A stretch of 64,000 bases of DNA from Oscillospiraceae bacterium. GTDB lineage: Bacteria > Bacillota > Clostridia > Oscillospirales > Ruminococcaceae. Below are positions 18,301 to 26,135 of the stretch, in pieces (positions within the stretch are counted from its first letter, which is position 1; each line of letters opens with the position of its first letter). The notes below the pieces were generated by a model. It was not told where the DNA came from, made no database searches, and saw only the letters and a program-made list of their open reading frames with translations. The stretch covers positions 1 through 64,000 of the forward strand of contig JAJQHJ010000016.1 in the NCBI GenBank assembly GCA_021199795.1, read 5' to 3'. The position numbers and the translations under genes were made by a program.

Positions 18301-19113
18301 TCAAGCTGAGGCTAAACCAAGCCACTTTCTGACAAGCTCGACACTGACGTTTGCTGCCTTAGCAATCAAATCCTCAGACACACCGGACTCATGCAAACTG
18401 ATTGCCATAGCTTTGGCGTTTTCGAGCTGTCCTTGCTCCTTACCTTGATTATAAAGATTTTCTGCTGCTTTGCACATTTCGTCATTGCCTCCTTTTTCGC
18501 ATTTCAAATAATGAATTCGTTCCGACAGAGCACCTTGGCTCATGTCATCCGGATCTGCTGTCTCAAAATACTTCATTAACTTTGCAGTGTCACTGCCATC
18601 ATCGATGGCGGCGTTTACAAATATAACGTGATTGCCGTCGTCATATGAAATTTCCGTGTTCCCAAGAATCTTTTTTACCGGATACACTGTCTTGCCAGCA
18701 TTCCATATATCTGTCTCACTGATATAAATTATATACACATCCGGCAGTTCGTCATAATACGCTCCCTTGTCGAGAATACTTTTATCTATCATTGAACCAT
18801 AGTATCTGATTCTTCTTGCGTGATCAACAGTGTCTCTGCGCTGAATCTCGATATTTATCTGTCTCCCTGCACTATCTTGTGCATAAGCATCCAATATAGT
18901 ATCTTTAGATGTGATGTTCAGGAGCCTATACTGGCTTTTGACACTCTTGATTTCAATATCGTCCCTGCCAAGAATTGTACGAACAACATGCTGGCAAGCA
19001 CTGATATCTTCAAGCGCAATCGACGCCAGTGTGTCGCTGAACAGATTCTGCTTTAAGATTTCTTCCGCACCTTTTTTGATTACTTCCAAATAATTATGTC
19101 CGATATCGTCCAT
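18301..19113 (-). CDS. Rpn family PD-(D/E)XK nuclease / putative transposase
   Basis: The 270-aa protein has the Rpn/PDDEXK_2 core: an aspartate strand (TILDAYAQDSAGRQINIEIQ), the IEIQ-R catalytic strand, then ARRIRYYGSMIDKSILDKG and DVYIIYIS. The tail is helical. Rpn nucleases promote RecA-independent recombination in E. coli; the many Firmicutes copies are of unknown use. It stands alone between a promoter (19146-19174) and a terminator, next to the recombinase block. Confidence 0.88.
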   Translation of the reverse strand: MDDIGHNYLEVIKKGAEEILKQNLFSDTLASIALEDISACQHVVRTILGRDDIEIKSVKSQYRLLNITSKDTILDAYAQDSAGRQINIEIQRRDTVDHARRIRYYGSMIDKSILDKGAYYDELPDVYIIYISETDIWNAGKTVYPVKKILGNTEISYDDGNHVIFVNAAIDDGSDTAKLMKYFETADPDDMSQGALSERIHYLKCEKGGNDEMCKAAENLYNQGKEQGQLENAKAMAISLHESGVSEDLIAKAANVSVELVRKWLGLASA

Positions 19114-19145
19114 TTTACCGCCTCAATTCTTCCACTACATTTATA

Positions 19146-19174
19146 TAATACCACAAACACAGCTATAAATCAAG
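19146..19174 (-). promoter_or_regulatory. sigma-A promoter for the Rpn-family gene
   Basis: TTGATT (19169-19174, minus strand), a 17-bp spacer and TATTAT (19146-19151) lie about 30 bp upstream of the ATG at 19113. Confidence 0.6.
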
Positions 19175-19226
19175 TCTTCTTTTTGCCAGCTGTTCTCCCT
19201 TTTCCACCTTTCCCCGAATTTGTCCC

Positions 19227-19255
19227 TTGACGTTTTCTGAAAAGTCTACTATAAT
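19227..19255 (+). promoter_or_regulatory. sigma-A promoter for acyl-ACP thioesterase gene
   Basis: TTGACG at 19227-19232, a 17-bp spacer and a perfect TATAAT at 19250-19255, followed about 30 bp later by the gene start. Confidence 0.75.
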
Positions 19256-19285
19256 ATTAAAAGCTACTGTTTGGGAGGAATTATT

Positions 19286-19990
19286 ATGTATCGGATGAGC
19301 GGGCAGGTTAGGTTCAGCGAGACGGACGAGCAGGGTAGAATCAAGCTTGGAAGCCTCATGAACTACATGCAGGACTGCGTAATGCTTCACTGCGAATCTA
19401 TTGGCGTCGGGCTTAAATATCTTAATGCAAATCACAGGGTGTGGCTTCTTTCCAGCTGGCAGGTGGTTATCGAGGACTATCCGAAGCTTTATGACGAAAT
19501 CACAGTTGAGACAAGACCGTATGAATTCTCGAACTGCTATGGTCACCGCAACTTTCTTATTTCTGATAAGTCGGGGAAAACTCTTGTCAAGGCAAATTCC
19601 ATCTGGGTTTATGCCAACACCGAAACCGGGCGTCCGGCAAGACCTCCTGAGGAGGAAAAAGCTGCCTACAGCCTTGATGAAAAGCTTGATATGGACTACG
19701 CTCCGAGAAAGCTTTCTCTTCCTGATGACATGACAGCTGTCGCTCCTATTCCCGTGAGAGCGGACGACATCGACCTCAATCACCATGTCAACAATGCAAG
19801 GTATATCGAAATTGCCCTCGGGCTGATGCCGGATATTTCTGATATCAGGGAGCTGAGGGTCGAATACAAACGCCAGGCACACCTCGGTGACACCATCTAT
19901 CCGAAGATTGCTACTGTAGCTGGAAGCTGCTTTGTTGATCTTATGGATGCGGGCGGGAAAACGTATACTTCTGTACAGGTTATTGGATGA
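19286..19990 (+). CDS. acyl-ACP thioesterase
   Basis: A 234-aa double hot-dog protein of the FatA/FatB-like family (PF01643). It has RFSETDEQGRIKLGSLMNYM and VWLLSSWQVVIEDYP in the first hot-dog, then VRADDIDLNHHVNNARYIE in the second, with the N/H catalytic region of the family. It releases fatty acids from acyl carrier protein and so sets chain length. The ATG at 19286 follows GGGAGG by 7 nt; the longer frame begins at a TTG inside the ribosome-binding site. It is monocistronic with its own promoter. Confidence 0.9.
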   Translation: MYRMSGQVRFSETDEQGRIKLGSLMNYMQDCVMLHCESIGVGLKYLNANHRVWLLSSWQVVIEDYPKLYDEITVETRPYEFSNCYGHRNFLISDKSGKTLVKANSIWVYANTETGRPARPPEEEKAAYSLDEKLDMDYAPRKLSLPDDMTAVAPIPVRADDIDLNHHVNNARYIEIALGLMPDISDIRELRVEYKRQAHLGDTIYPKIATVAGSCFVDLMDAGGKTYTSVQVIG

Positions 19991-19991
19991 A

Positions 19992-20034
19992 CCCCTCAGT
20001 CGCTTCGCGACAGCTCCCCTTGACACGGGAGCCA
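19992..20034 (+). repeat. dispersed two-hairpin repeat, copy 1
   Basis: A small stem-loop (GTCGC-TTC-GCGAC) is followed by AGCTCCCCTTGACACGGGAGC. The order CTCAGTC, short hairpin, AGCTCCCCTT, GGGAGCC is shared with 31353-31407 and, inverted, 38053-38104. This copy has no T-run after it. Confidence 0.55.
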
Positions 20035-20064
20035 TTAGTGCCACATACACACTTTCAGAATGAC

Positions 20065-20097
20065 AAAAAAAGAACTCCCGGGTGGGAGCTCTTTTTT
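20065..20097. terminator. bidirectional terminator
   Basis: The stem GAACTCCC / GGGAGCTC is flanked by A7 and T6, serving both the thioesterase gene and the convergent ferredoxin gene. Confidence 0.85.
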
Positions 20098-20113
20098 GGT
20101 TATTAAGTAAGGA

Positions 20114-20284
20114 TTATTCCTCTACAGGTGCGCCAACGGGGCAGACTGCCTGGCAGTTGCCGCAGGAGATGCAGGTATCGGGATCGATAACGTAGGTCTC
20201 GTCGCCCTCGGTGATAGCCTCAACGGGGCACTCTGCTGCGCAAGCACCGCACTTAACACACTCTTCAGTGATTCTATAAGCCAT
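20114..20284 (-). CDS. 2[4Fe-4S] ferredoxin
   Basis: The 56-aa protein has two CxxCxxCxxxCP clusters: CVKCGACAAECP and CISCGNCQAVCP. This is the clostridial low-potential electron carrier that would accept electrons from pyruvate:ferredoxin oxidoreductase (gene at 52633). AGGAGG lies 7 nt before the ATG at 20284, so the longer frame to 20338 is not used. It is monocistronic, between its own promoter (20352-20379) and the terminator at 20065. Confidence 0.95.
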   Translation of the reverse strand: MAYRITEECVKCGACAAECPVEAITEGDETYVIDPDTCISCGNCQAVCPVGAPVEE

Positions 20285-20351
20285 TGTAGTTCCTCCTTGA
20301 TTATTTTTTGGAAGTGACCGAGTGCCGAATAGCGACATCGCTCATACATAT

Positions 20352-20379
20352 ATCATAGCACATTTTCAGAAAAATACAA
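20352..20379 (-). promoter_or_regulatory. promoter for ferredoxin gene
   Basis: TTGTAT (20374-20379, minus strand) and TATGAT (20352-20357) with a 16-bp spacer. Confidence 0.5.
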
Positions 20380-20410
20380 GATTAAATTTTGTCAGTTTTG
20401 CGATTTCGAG

Positions 20411-20439
20411 TTGAAAAAGTGAGGCTGATATGCTACAAT
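20411..20439 (+). promoter_or_regulatory. sigma-A promoter for rodA-galK-trmB operon
   Basis: TTGAAA at 20411-20416, a 17-bp spacer and TACAAT at 20434-20439, 33 bp before the rodA start. Confidence 0.7.
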
Positions 20440-20471
20440 AATCTCAGTTAAACCTGAAAGAAGGAGGTCGT

Positions 20472-21635
20472 ATGCTCAAAAATGCTCTTTCCGCAGTGTT
20501 AAGATACCTGCGGAGGCTTGATAAGCTGGTTTTATTGCTCGTTGTGGCATGTTGCTCTTTGGGAATTCTCCTCCTCTATTCACTGATGGTGAACAGCGAA
20601 ACCCAGGCAATCACCAACGCCACTATCAGCTCGTCAACCGTTAAAACTCAATTTTTCGCCGCATTGATCGGCATAATTATATCGCTCTTCCTGGCGGCAT
20701 TTGACTATAGAAAATTCTCGAAGCTCTGGTTCTTATACCTGCCGCTTACTATAGGACTTACACTTCTCACATTCACAAGCCTCGGTTCATCCGGGCTTGA
20801 GGGATCGGACGACCAGGCGTGGATAATAATTGGCTCGTTCAGCCTGCAGCCGTCAGAATTCCTGAAGATAGCTTTCATACTGTCGCTGTCATACCACTGC
20901 TACAAGACAAAGGACTTCTTCAATAATCCGCTGAATATACTTGCACTCTGCGTCCATGCAGCTGTTCCGATTGCACTGATCATGCTCCAGGGCGACGATG
21001 GAACGGCTATCGTATTCGTTGTGATATTCCTGGCGATTGTGTTTGCCGCCGGAATCTCTTGGAAATATATCCTGGGAGCGTGTGTTGCTGCGCCTGTGGC
21101 ATTCTATTTCCTCTGGAACTACTACCTACAATCGGTACATAAAAACCGGATTCTCGCAATTATAAATCCGGCTGAATATGCAACCGAGGATTCCTTGTAT
21201 CAGGTCAACAAGTCCTTGATTGCCATCGGCTCAGGGCAGCTCACAGGAAAAGGGCTTTTCGGAGGGGACTATTCCTATGTTCCTGTCTGCCACAGCGACT
21301 TCATGTTTTCCTATGCCGGGCAGACACTCGGATATATCGGCTGTCTTACTATTGTGATTCTTCTTGGCGTTCTCTGCCTGAGAATCCTTTGGAACAGCCT
21401 GAGGGCTTCCGACACCTTGGGCAGGTGCATCTGCATGGGAGTGTTTGCCTACCTGTTTATCCACAGCGTCCTGAACATCGGAATGTGCGTCGGAGTGACG
21501 CCCGTCATCGGAATTCCGCTTCCGTTCTTCTCGGCAGGAGGCTCTTCAATGCTATCGATAACCGTTGCGATGGGGCTTGTGATGAGCGTACACTTCCACA
21601 GTGCTAAATTTGACACTCTTTTTAAAAAGAAATAA
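20472..21635 (+). CDS. RodA/FtsW/SpoVE family peptidoglycan glycosyltransferase
   Basis: A 387-aa SEDS protein with about ten membrane segments. The family motifs are LQPSEFLKIAFIL (SEDS signature), GDDGTAIVFVVIF with the conserved aspartate region, and VIGIPLPFFSAGGSSM near the C-terminus. It polymerises lipid II glycan strands at the membrane. AAGGAGG precedes the ATG. RodA (elongation) is more likely than FtsW by neighbourhood, but SpoVE cannot be excluded. It heads an operon with galactokinase 18 bp downstream. Confidence 0.88.
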   Translation: MLKNALSAVLRYLRRLDKLVLLLVVACCSLGILLLYSLMVNSETQAITNATISSSTVKTQFFAALIGIIISLFLAAFDYRKFSKLWFLYLPLTIGLTLLTFTSLGSSGLEGSDDQAWIIIGSFSLQPSEFLKIAFILSLSYHCYKTKDFFNNPLNILALCVHAAVPIALIMLQGDDGTAIVFVVIFLAIVFAAGISWKYILGACVAAPVAFYFLWNYYLQSVHKNRILAIINPAEYATEDSLYQVNKSLIAIGSGQLTGKGLFGGDYSYVPVCHSDFMFSYAGQTLGYIGCLTIVILLGVLCLRILWNSLRASDTLGRCICMGVFAYLFIHSVLNIGMCVGVTPVIGIPLPFFSAGGSSMLSITVAMGLVMSVHFHSAKFDTLFKKK

Positions 21636-21653
21636 AGAAACGAGGAAACAAAC

Positions 21654-22886
21654 ATGAGTAAAACTTCTTTTGACCAGCTCTACCAGTCAGCTGACGCAAA
21701 ATCGCGCTTCGAGCATATCTCGGGCGAATTCGAGGCACTTTTCAAGTATCCGGCTACCCGGTTCTTCTCAGCTCCCGGGCGCACTGAAATCTGCGGAAAC
21801 CACACCGACCACAACCGTGGACGGGTTGTTGCTGCGGCGGTGAATCTCGACGTATTCGCAGCAGTAAAGCCTCAGACAGACGGCGTCATCACCATCAAAT
21901 CGGAGGGCTTCCCTATCGACACTGTTGACACCCGCAATCTCGATGTCCACGAAAGTGAGAAGAACACCTCTGCTTCGCTCATCCGCGGAGTCTGCATGGG
22001 TTTAAAGAACCGTGGCTACAAGATCGGCGGATTCACGGCTTACACCCACTCGAACGTTCTCAAGGGCTCGGGGCTTTCGTCCTCGGCGGCATTTGAAGTT
22101 CTTCTCGTCACTATCTTAAGCCACCTTTACAATGACGGCTCTGTTTCAGACATAGAGGCGGCGCAGATTGCTCAGTATGCAGAGAACGTCTACTTTGGCA
22201 AGCCGTCGGGGCTCATGGATCAGATGGCTTCGTCTGTCGGCGGAGTTGTCGGGATCGACTTTGAAGACCTGGAAAAGCCGGTTGTAAAAGCGTTGCAGTT
22301 AGATCTCGGAAAGTACGGCTACAGCGTCTGCATAGTCGACACCAAGGGCAACCATGCTCACATGACTCCTGAATATGCAGCAGTTCCAGCTGAAATGAAA
22401 GCAGTCGCCAGTATGCTCGGCAAGGAAGTCCTAAGAGAGCTCACAATTGACGACATTATTGGTAATCTTCCCGCTTTAAGAAAGACTCTTGGCGACAGAG
22501 CAGTCTTACGTTCTCTTCACTTCTTTGACGAAAACGTCAGGGTTGATGAGCTCATCAAGGCTCTTGAGGACGGCGATTTCGACAAGTTCCTTGAAGTTAT
22601 CAAGGCTTCCGGAAACAGCTCCTATAAGTATCTTCAGAATGTCTATGCTTCGTCGGTTCCGACTGAGCAGGGTGTTTCCCTGGGGCTCTATATGAGCGAA
22701 AAGCTCTTGGCTGGAAAGGGTGCGACAAGAGTCCACGGCGGCGGATTTGCAGGAACCATTCAGGCGTTTGTCCCGGATGACATGCTCGAAAGCTACAAGA
22801 CCGGCATGGAGAAGATTTTTGGCGAGGGTAGCGTTTATGCCCTCAAGATTCGTCCCGTTGGCGGAACTGAGGTATTGCTCGGATGA
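21654..22886 (+). CDS. galK: galactokinase family protein (GHMP kinase)
   Basis: The 410-aa GHMP kinase has the substrate motif GRTEICGNHTDHNRGRVV (the histidine-aspartate of the galactokinase signature; usual form GRVNLIGEHTDY), the ATP-binding motif LKGSGLSSSAAFEV and the C-terminal GGGFAGTIQAF. It phosphorylates galactose at C1 in the Leloir pathway. The signature departs from the classical one (ICGNHTDHN for LIGEHTDYN), as in clostridial relatives, so the exact sugar is less certain. Its stop overlaps trmB. Confidence 0.85.
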   Translation: MSKTSFDQLYQSADAKSRFEHISGEFEALFKYPATRFFSAPGRTEICGNHTDHNRGRVVAAAVNLDVFAAVKPQTDGVITIKSEGFPIDTVDTRNLDVHESEKNTSASLIRGVCMGLKNRGYKIGGFTAYTHSNVLKGSGLSSSAAFEVLLVTILSHLYNDGSVSDIEAAQIAQYAENVYFGKPSGLMDQMASSVGGVVGIDFEDLEKPVVKALQLDLGKYGYSVCIVDTKGNHAHMTPEYAAVPAEMKAVASMLGKEVLRELTIDDIIGNLPALRKTLGDRAVLRSLHFFDENVRVDELIKALEDGDFDKFLEVIKASGNSSYKYLQNVYASSVPTEQGVSLGLYMSEKLLAGKGATRVHGGGFAGTIQAFVPDDMLESYKTGMEKIFGEGSVYALKIRPVGGTEVLLG

Positions 22887-23563
22887 GAATGAGAAAAAAG
22901 GCACATCTTGAGGAGCGGCTTGAGAGGTGCATTGAAACGGGCAAGCTCATAATCTTAAACTGCGAAGACAGGAACTTTGTCACGTCGGTTGAGAAAAAAG
23001 AGTATCTTGATCTCCCTGCCCTTTTCGGGAACGACAACCCCATCATCATGGAGATAGGCTGCGGCAAAGGGCAGTTTGCAAGGGAGCTCGCCAGGTGCGA
23101 GCCAGGGCTCAATATCCTTGCGATAGAAAAAACCTCGAACGTTATCGTCGAGGCTGCTGAGAAGACTATTGCAGAGGAGATTCCGAACCTGATTTTACTT
23201 CGGGCTGATGCCAATTATCTTGAGAAGTTCATCCCGGATGGCTCCATTTCCGGGCTATATCTCAATTTCAGCTGCCCTTATCCCAAGAAGAGCTACGCCG
23301 TCCACAGACTCACTCACCACAACTTCCTTAAGATTTATGACAATCTTCTGAAACCCGACGCCGGAATCTTCCAGAAGACCGACAACCGGGAGTTCTTTGA
23401 GTTCTCGATTCAGGAATTCTCGGAGTATGGCTTTGTCCTCCGGAACGTGAGCTTAGACCTCCATCACAGCGATTTTGAGGGAAACATCGTCACCGAGTAT
23501 GAGCAGAGATTCAGTGATATGGGAATGCCGATTTACAGGCTCGAGGCTTGGAAGAGGAACTAA
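22883..23563 (+). CDS. trmB: tRNA (guanine-N7-)-methyltransferase
   Basis: The 226-aa SAM-dependent enzyme has the GxGxG motif IMEIGCGKGQFARELA, acidic SAM-ribose and base contacts (AIEKTSN, LRADANYL), and the TrmB region LNFSCPYPKKSYAVHRLTH. It forms m7G46 in tRNA. In most TrmB proteins the motif reads FxDPWPKxRHxxRR; here Asp is Cys and Trp is Tyr. The start overlaps the galK stop as ATGA. A terminator follows at 23584. Confidence 0.85.
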   Translation: MRMRKKAHLEERLERCIETGKLIILNCEDRNFVTSVEKKEYLDLPALFGNDNPIIMEIGCGKGQFARELARCEPGLNILAIEKTSNVIVEAAEKTIAEEIPNLILLRADANYLEKFIPDGSISGLYLNFSCPYPKKSYAVHRLTHHNFLKIYDNLLKPDAGIFQKTDNREFFEFSIQEFSEYGFVLRNVSLDLHHSDFEGNIVTEYEQRFSDMGMPIYRLEAWKRN

Positions 23564-23583
23564 AATCGAATATAAAGGAGAAC

Positions 23584-23616
23584 GCCGACCGGTTTTTAAG
23601 GAACTGGTCGGCTTTT
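23584..23616. terminator. terminator between trmB and the small membrane-peptide gene
   Basis: The near-perfect stem GCCGACCGGTT / AACTGGTCGGC is followed by TTTTG on the plus strand. On the minus strand the same hairpin lies downstream of the 36-codon gene at 23657-23767. Confidence 0.75.
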
Positions 23617-23656
23617 GTGAAATGTGTATAAAAGGTGGAGTGGCAATCTGGATGGC

Positions 23657-23767
23657 TTACGCCGCGCGGCTCTTCGCAAGAGCTCCCCGGCAGAGCCGTT
23701 TTACTGAGCTTATTGCAACTAAAATTACAGTCGAAACAACTGCGGCGGACAGAATGGTTATGATCAT
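23657..23767 (-). CDS. 36-aa putative membrane peptide
   Basis: ATG at 23767 after AAGGAG, TAA at 23657-23659. The peptide starts MIITILSAAVVSTVILVAIS, one clear transmembrane helix, and ends in a basic tail with one cysteine (VKRLCRGALAKSRAA). It has its own near-perfect promoter, two leader hairpins and a downstream terminator hairpin, so it looks like a real monocistronic gene. The form (short, one helix, basic tail) resembles small regulatory membrane peptides and type I toxins; no family is recognised. An overlapping plus-strand frame has no such signals. Confidence 0.65.
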   Translation of the reverse strand: MIITILSAAVVSTVILVAISSVKRLCRGALAKSRAA

Positions 23768-23784
23768 TTTCGGCTCTCCTTTCG

Positions 23785-23886
23785 GTTAGCTTGAGCTAAC
23801 TTTATGACTTTATATTAGCAGAGGCTCAATTCGTGTTAGCCTCTGCTAACTGTCTATAGTATACACCATATCAGGGAGCTTGTCAA
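23785..23886 (-). promoter_or_regulatory. strong promoter with two leader hairpins
   Basis: TTGACA (23881-23886) and TATACT (23858-23863) are separated by 17 bp on the minus strand. The RNA would start near 23851, right at a perfect 11-bp stem (TTAGCAGAGGC / GCCTCTGCTAA, about 23814-23849). A second dyad, GTTAGC-TTGA-GCTAAC (23784-23799), lies just before the ribosome-binding site. Both stems share the core TTAGC, which also suits a DNA-binding operator. Confidence 0.75.
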
Positions 23887-23923
23887 GGGGGTTAGGAGAA
23901 ATTTTGAAAAAATATTTTCAAAT

Positions 23924-24349
23924 TTATTTGCCGAGAATCTTATACAACAATCTATAAAGCGTGAGTGCCTCTTCCTGCGTCAGGTTGATGCAACTTCCGA
24001 TTGCCATTGGTATAGAGATTGCTTTTTCCCGAAGCTCAATGCCCTCGTCGGTCGGAGTCACTATCACGTTGCGTTCGTCTTTATCAGAACGTTCCCTTTG
24101 AATCAATCCCTTTGACTCCAGCTTTTTTAAGAGAGGTGTGAGTGTTCCAGAGTCAAGATATAGCCTGTCCCCTAACTCACGTACATTCATCTGACCATAT
24201 TCCCATAATACCATCATCGTGATATACTGCGTATATGTCAAGTCAATCTGGTCGAGATATGGCTTATACTTTCTCACCACTTCTTTGGCACATACATACA
24301 GCGGAAAACATAGCTGATTTTCGATTTTCAAAACATCATACTTATCCAA
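23924..24349 (-). CDS. ohrR: MarR family regulator, OhrR type
   Basis: The 141-aa winged-helix regulator has the redox cysteine motif ENQLCFPLYVCAKEV (Cys14) of OhrR, which senses organic hydroperoxides. The recognition region reads LYLDSGTLTPLLKKLESKGL and the wing RSDKDERNVIVTPT. It lies 25 bp downstream of the glutathione peroxidase gene. An OhrR-type operator overlaps the promoter of that operon, so it most likely represses itself and the peroxidase until oxidised. Confidence 0.9.
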   Translation of the reverse strand: MDKYDVLKIENQLCFPLYVCAKEVVRKYKPYLDQIDLTYTQYITMMVLWEYGQMNVRELGDRLYLDSGTLTPLLKKLESKGLIQRERSDKDERNVIVTPTDEGIELREKAISIPMAIGSCINLTQEEALTLYRLLYKILGK

Positions 24350-24374
24350 CTTTTCAATCCTCCTGAAAGCCAGA

Positions 24375-24848
24375 TCACAGTAGCTTTTCTATTTCTTCTT
24401 CCAAGGACTTCGATGTTTTTGTGGGAGCATGGCGTGCAATAACGTTTCCGTTTCTGTCAACCAGGAATTTGGTGAAATTCCACTTGATATTCTTTCCGGC
24501 TACACCGCCGATTTGCGATTTCAGGAAAGTATAAAGCGGTTCCTCGTTTGCACCATTAACATCGATTTTGTGGAACTGCTTGAAAGTGACTCCGAATCTA
24601 CCAGTGCAGAAACTTGCAATCTCTTCATCAGTTCCTGGTGCCTGCCCTGCAAACTGGTTACACGGGAAGTCGAGAATTTCAAAGCCTTTTTCTGCGTATT
24701 TAGAGTAAAGCTCCTGCAAGCCGTCATACTGAGGAGTGAATCCACAGCCGGTGGCAGTGTTTACAATCAGGAGAACTTTGCCCTTATAGTTGGAGAGGGA
24801 GACATCGTTTCCGCTTCCGTCTTTTACTGTATAGTCGTATATGCTCAT
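24375..24848 (-). CDS. glutathione peroxidase family protein (thiol peroxidase)
   Basis: The 157-aa enzyme has NTATGCGFTPQYDGLQELY with the peroxidatic cysteine, LDFPCNQFAGQAPG (conserved Gln, resolving cysteine region) and WNFTKFLVDRNG (conserved Trp/Asn). In anaerobes such enzymes use thioredoxin rather than glutathione, and a thioredoxin gene is present at 28685. It is the first gene of an operon with ohrR. Confidence 0.92.
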   Translation of the reverse strand: MSIYDYTVKDGSGNDVSLSNYKGKVLLIVNTATGCGFTPQYDGLQELYSKYAEKGFEILDFPCNQFAGQAPGTDEEIASFCTGRFGVTFKQFHKIDVNGANEEPLYTFLKSQIGGVAGKNIKWNFTKFLVDRNGNVIARHAPTKTSKSLEEEIEKLL

Positions 24849-24883
24849 AGTTATTGTCCTTTCGTCTTGAGAATAGTATTAAG

Positions 24884-24926
24884 TTGTATACAATTGGATT
24901 GTATACAATTTTTCTTTTGCTGTCAA
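24884..24926 (-). promoter_or_regulatory. promoter with OhrR-type operator
   Basis: TTGACA (24921-24926) and TACAAT (24898-24903) are 17 bp apart on the minus strand. The -10 box lies inside TACAATTGGATTGTA, matching the known OhrR pattern TACAATT-x-AATTGTA. Two TTGTATACAA palindromes (24884-24893, 24899-24908) flank and overlap it. Confidence 0.8.
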
Positions 24927-25005
24927 GAACGCTTGCGACGAATTTCATTATATCTTCATAATTCTCACATCATATTCACGCAAAGCTAGCAAAAAAAGAG
25001 CGACC

Positions 25006-25410
25006 TCAGTGGTCGCTCAGCTCATCAAAATCCTCCGGCACGCAAATCAGGTATTCATATACGGTGAAACTCTTGTAGCCGCTGCCGTCAAGCTCTTCAT
25101 CATCACGGATAATATAACCACGCTCAACCATGCAGGGACAGATGTCTCCGCACACGTCTTTCACCATGACACCAGCTATCTTACCATCTTTCACAATGAT
25201 TGCCTTTACGTCCTCACTTTCGTCGATGGTGCAGCTGAAATCATATTCGCTTTTCCTGCGCTCGTTCAACGGATGATTGACATAAATTCCGCAGCCCATC
25301 CTGAAAAACTTAAGCTGTTCCGGAATGGAAAGCCCCTCGATAAGACTTTCAAAGCCATCGGGATAGTTGACAGAATCGAAGCTGTCCTGATATGTTACTA
25401 GCTCTTTCAT
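25006..25410 (-). CDS. hypothetical protein (134 aa)
   Basis: The ATG at 25410 has AGGAG 8 nt upstream. The protein is soluble and acidic, with a cysteine-bearing patch VCGDICPCMVERGYIIRDD about residues 87-106 that could bind metal, though the spacing is not a standard motif. I do not recognise a family. It lies 18 bp downstream of a GNAT gene and is probably co-transcribed with it. Confidence 0.65.
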   Translation of the reverse strand: MKELVTYQDSFDSVNYPDGFESLIEGLSIPEQLKFFRMGCGIYVNHPLNERRKSEYDFSCTIDESEDVKAIIVKDGKIAGVMVKDVCGDICPCMVERGYIIRDDEELDGSGYKSFTVYEYLICVPEDFDELSDH

Positions 25411-25428
25411 TATGTTCACTCCTCTCGC

Positions 25429-25992
25429 TCAAAGCACCTTAACCATCGAAATCTCGTCAAGAAGCCTGCCGTCGGCGAGTTTGACGGCGTTGGGGCGATG
25501 GGCGACTTCCTTGAAGCCCATTTTTGTGTAGAGACCGAGAGCTCGGGTATTGCCCTCGAGATAGTCAAGCTCTATCTGCATTATGCCACCACGCTCATAG
25601 GCATTCTGGATGAGTTCGTTGAACATTGCTGTTCCGATTCCCAAGCCCCAGTACTTTTTGATAAGACCGACGCCGACAGTGGCGCGATGGGCGGTTTTGA
25701 CACGGGTGTTGTAGCTGATAAAGCAGTTTCCGGCAAGTTCGCCGTCAACGAAGCAGCAGATCATCAGCTTGTCGGGGCTGGAGATATTGTTTCCGATAAT
25801 CTCCTGCTCTCGCCGTAAGCCCTCTTCGCCCTCCCATCTGCTCGACTCCCTCGGGTCGGACATGAGAAAATCGGTCTCGGCAGCGGTGGTGAGGAGATAG
25901 TTGATCAGAGCCGGACAATCGGAAAGCTCGGGACTGCGGAAAACGGCTTCGCGACCGTCCTTAAGGATTATTGTTTTGGGTGGGTAAATCAT
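25429..25992 (-). CDS. GNAT family N-acetyltransferase
   Basis: The 187-aa protein has the GNAT acetyl-CoA site VGVGLIKKYWGLGIGTAMF (Q/RxxGxG/A pattern), then LDYLEGNTRALGLYTKMGF typical of motif B. It transfers an acetyl group from acetyl-CoA to an unknown amine. Rim-like or antibiotic/toxin targets are possible and the sequence does not decide. Confidence 0.85.
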   Translation of the reverse strand: MIYPPKTIILKDGREAVFRSPELSDCPALINYLLTTAAETDFLMSDPRESSRWEGEEGLRREQEIIGNNISSPDKLMICCFVDGELAGNCFISYNTRVKTAHRATVGVGLIKKYWGLGIGTAMFNELIQNAYERGGIMQIELDYLEGNTRALGLYTKMGFKEVAHRPNAVKLADGRLLDEISMVKVL

Positions 25993-26014
25993 ATTTTTGT
26001 CCTTTCGTGCTGTA

Positions 26015-26133
26015 TGTAGGGGCGGATATCATCCGCCCGCATGTGTTGCCGTGTGACGTTGTTCGGGCTGGATGTAGAAGTTCGCTGTACGAACTTCGGA
26101 AGTTTGGCAAAGCCAAACTTCTCCGCCCATACA
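26015..26133. repeat. MITE-like palindromic element, copy A
   Basis: 119 bp bounded by 12-bp imperfect terminal inverted repeats (TGTAGGGGCGGA; TCCGCCCATACA, 11 of 12 matching). Inside are the palindrome GCGGATATCATCCGC and two perfect stem-loops (26077-26097 and 26099-26121). The left end is identical to the arms of 37975-38044. It has no coding capacity and fills the gap between the GNAT and araD genes. Confidence 0.6.
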
Positions 26134-26135
26134 AA

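Noticed and set aside
19163-20050. 295-codon minus-strand frame opposite the acyl-ACP thioesterase
   Set aside because: Antisense shadow; the plus strand has the promoter, ribosome-binding site and family motifs.
23475-23789. Plus-strand frame after trmB
   Set aside because: It runs through a terminator hairpin and opposite a better-supported minus-strand small gene.
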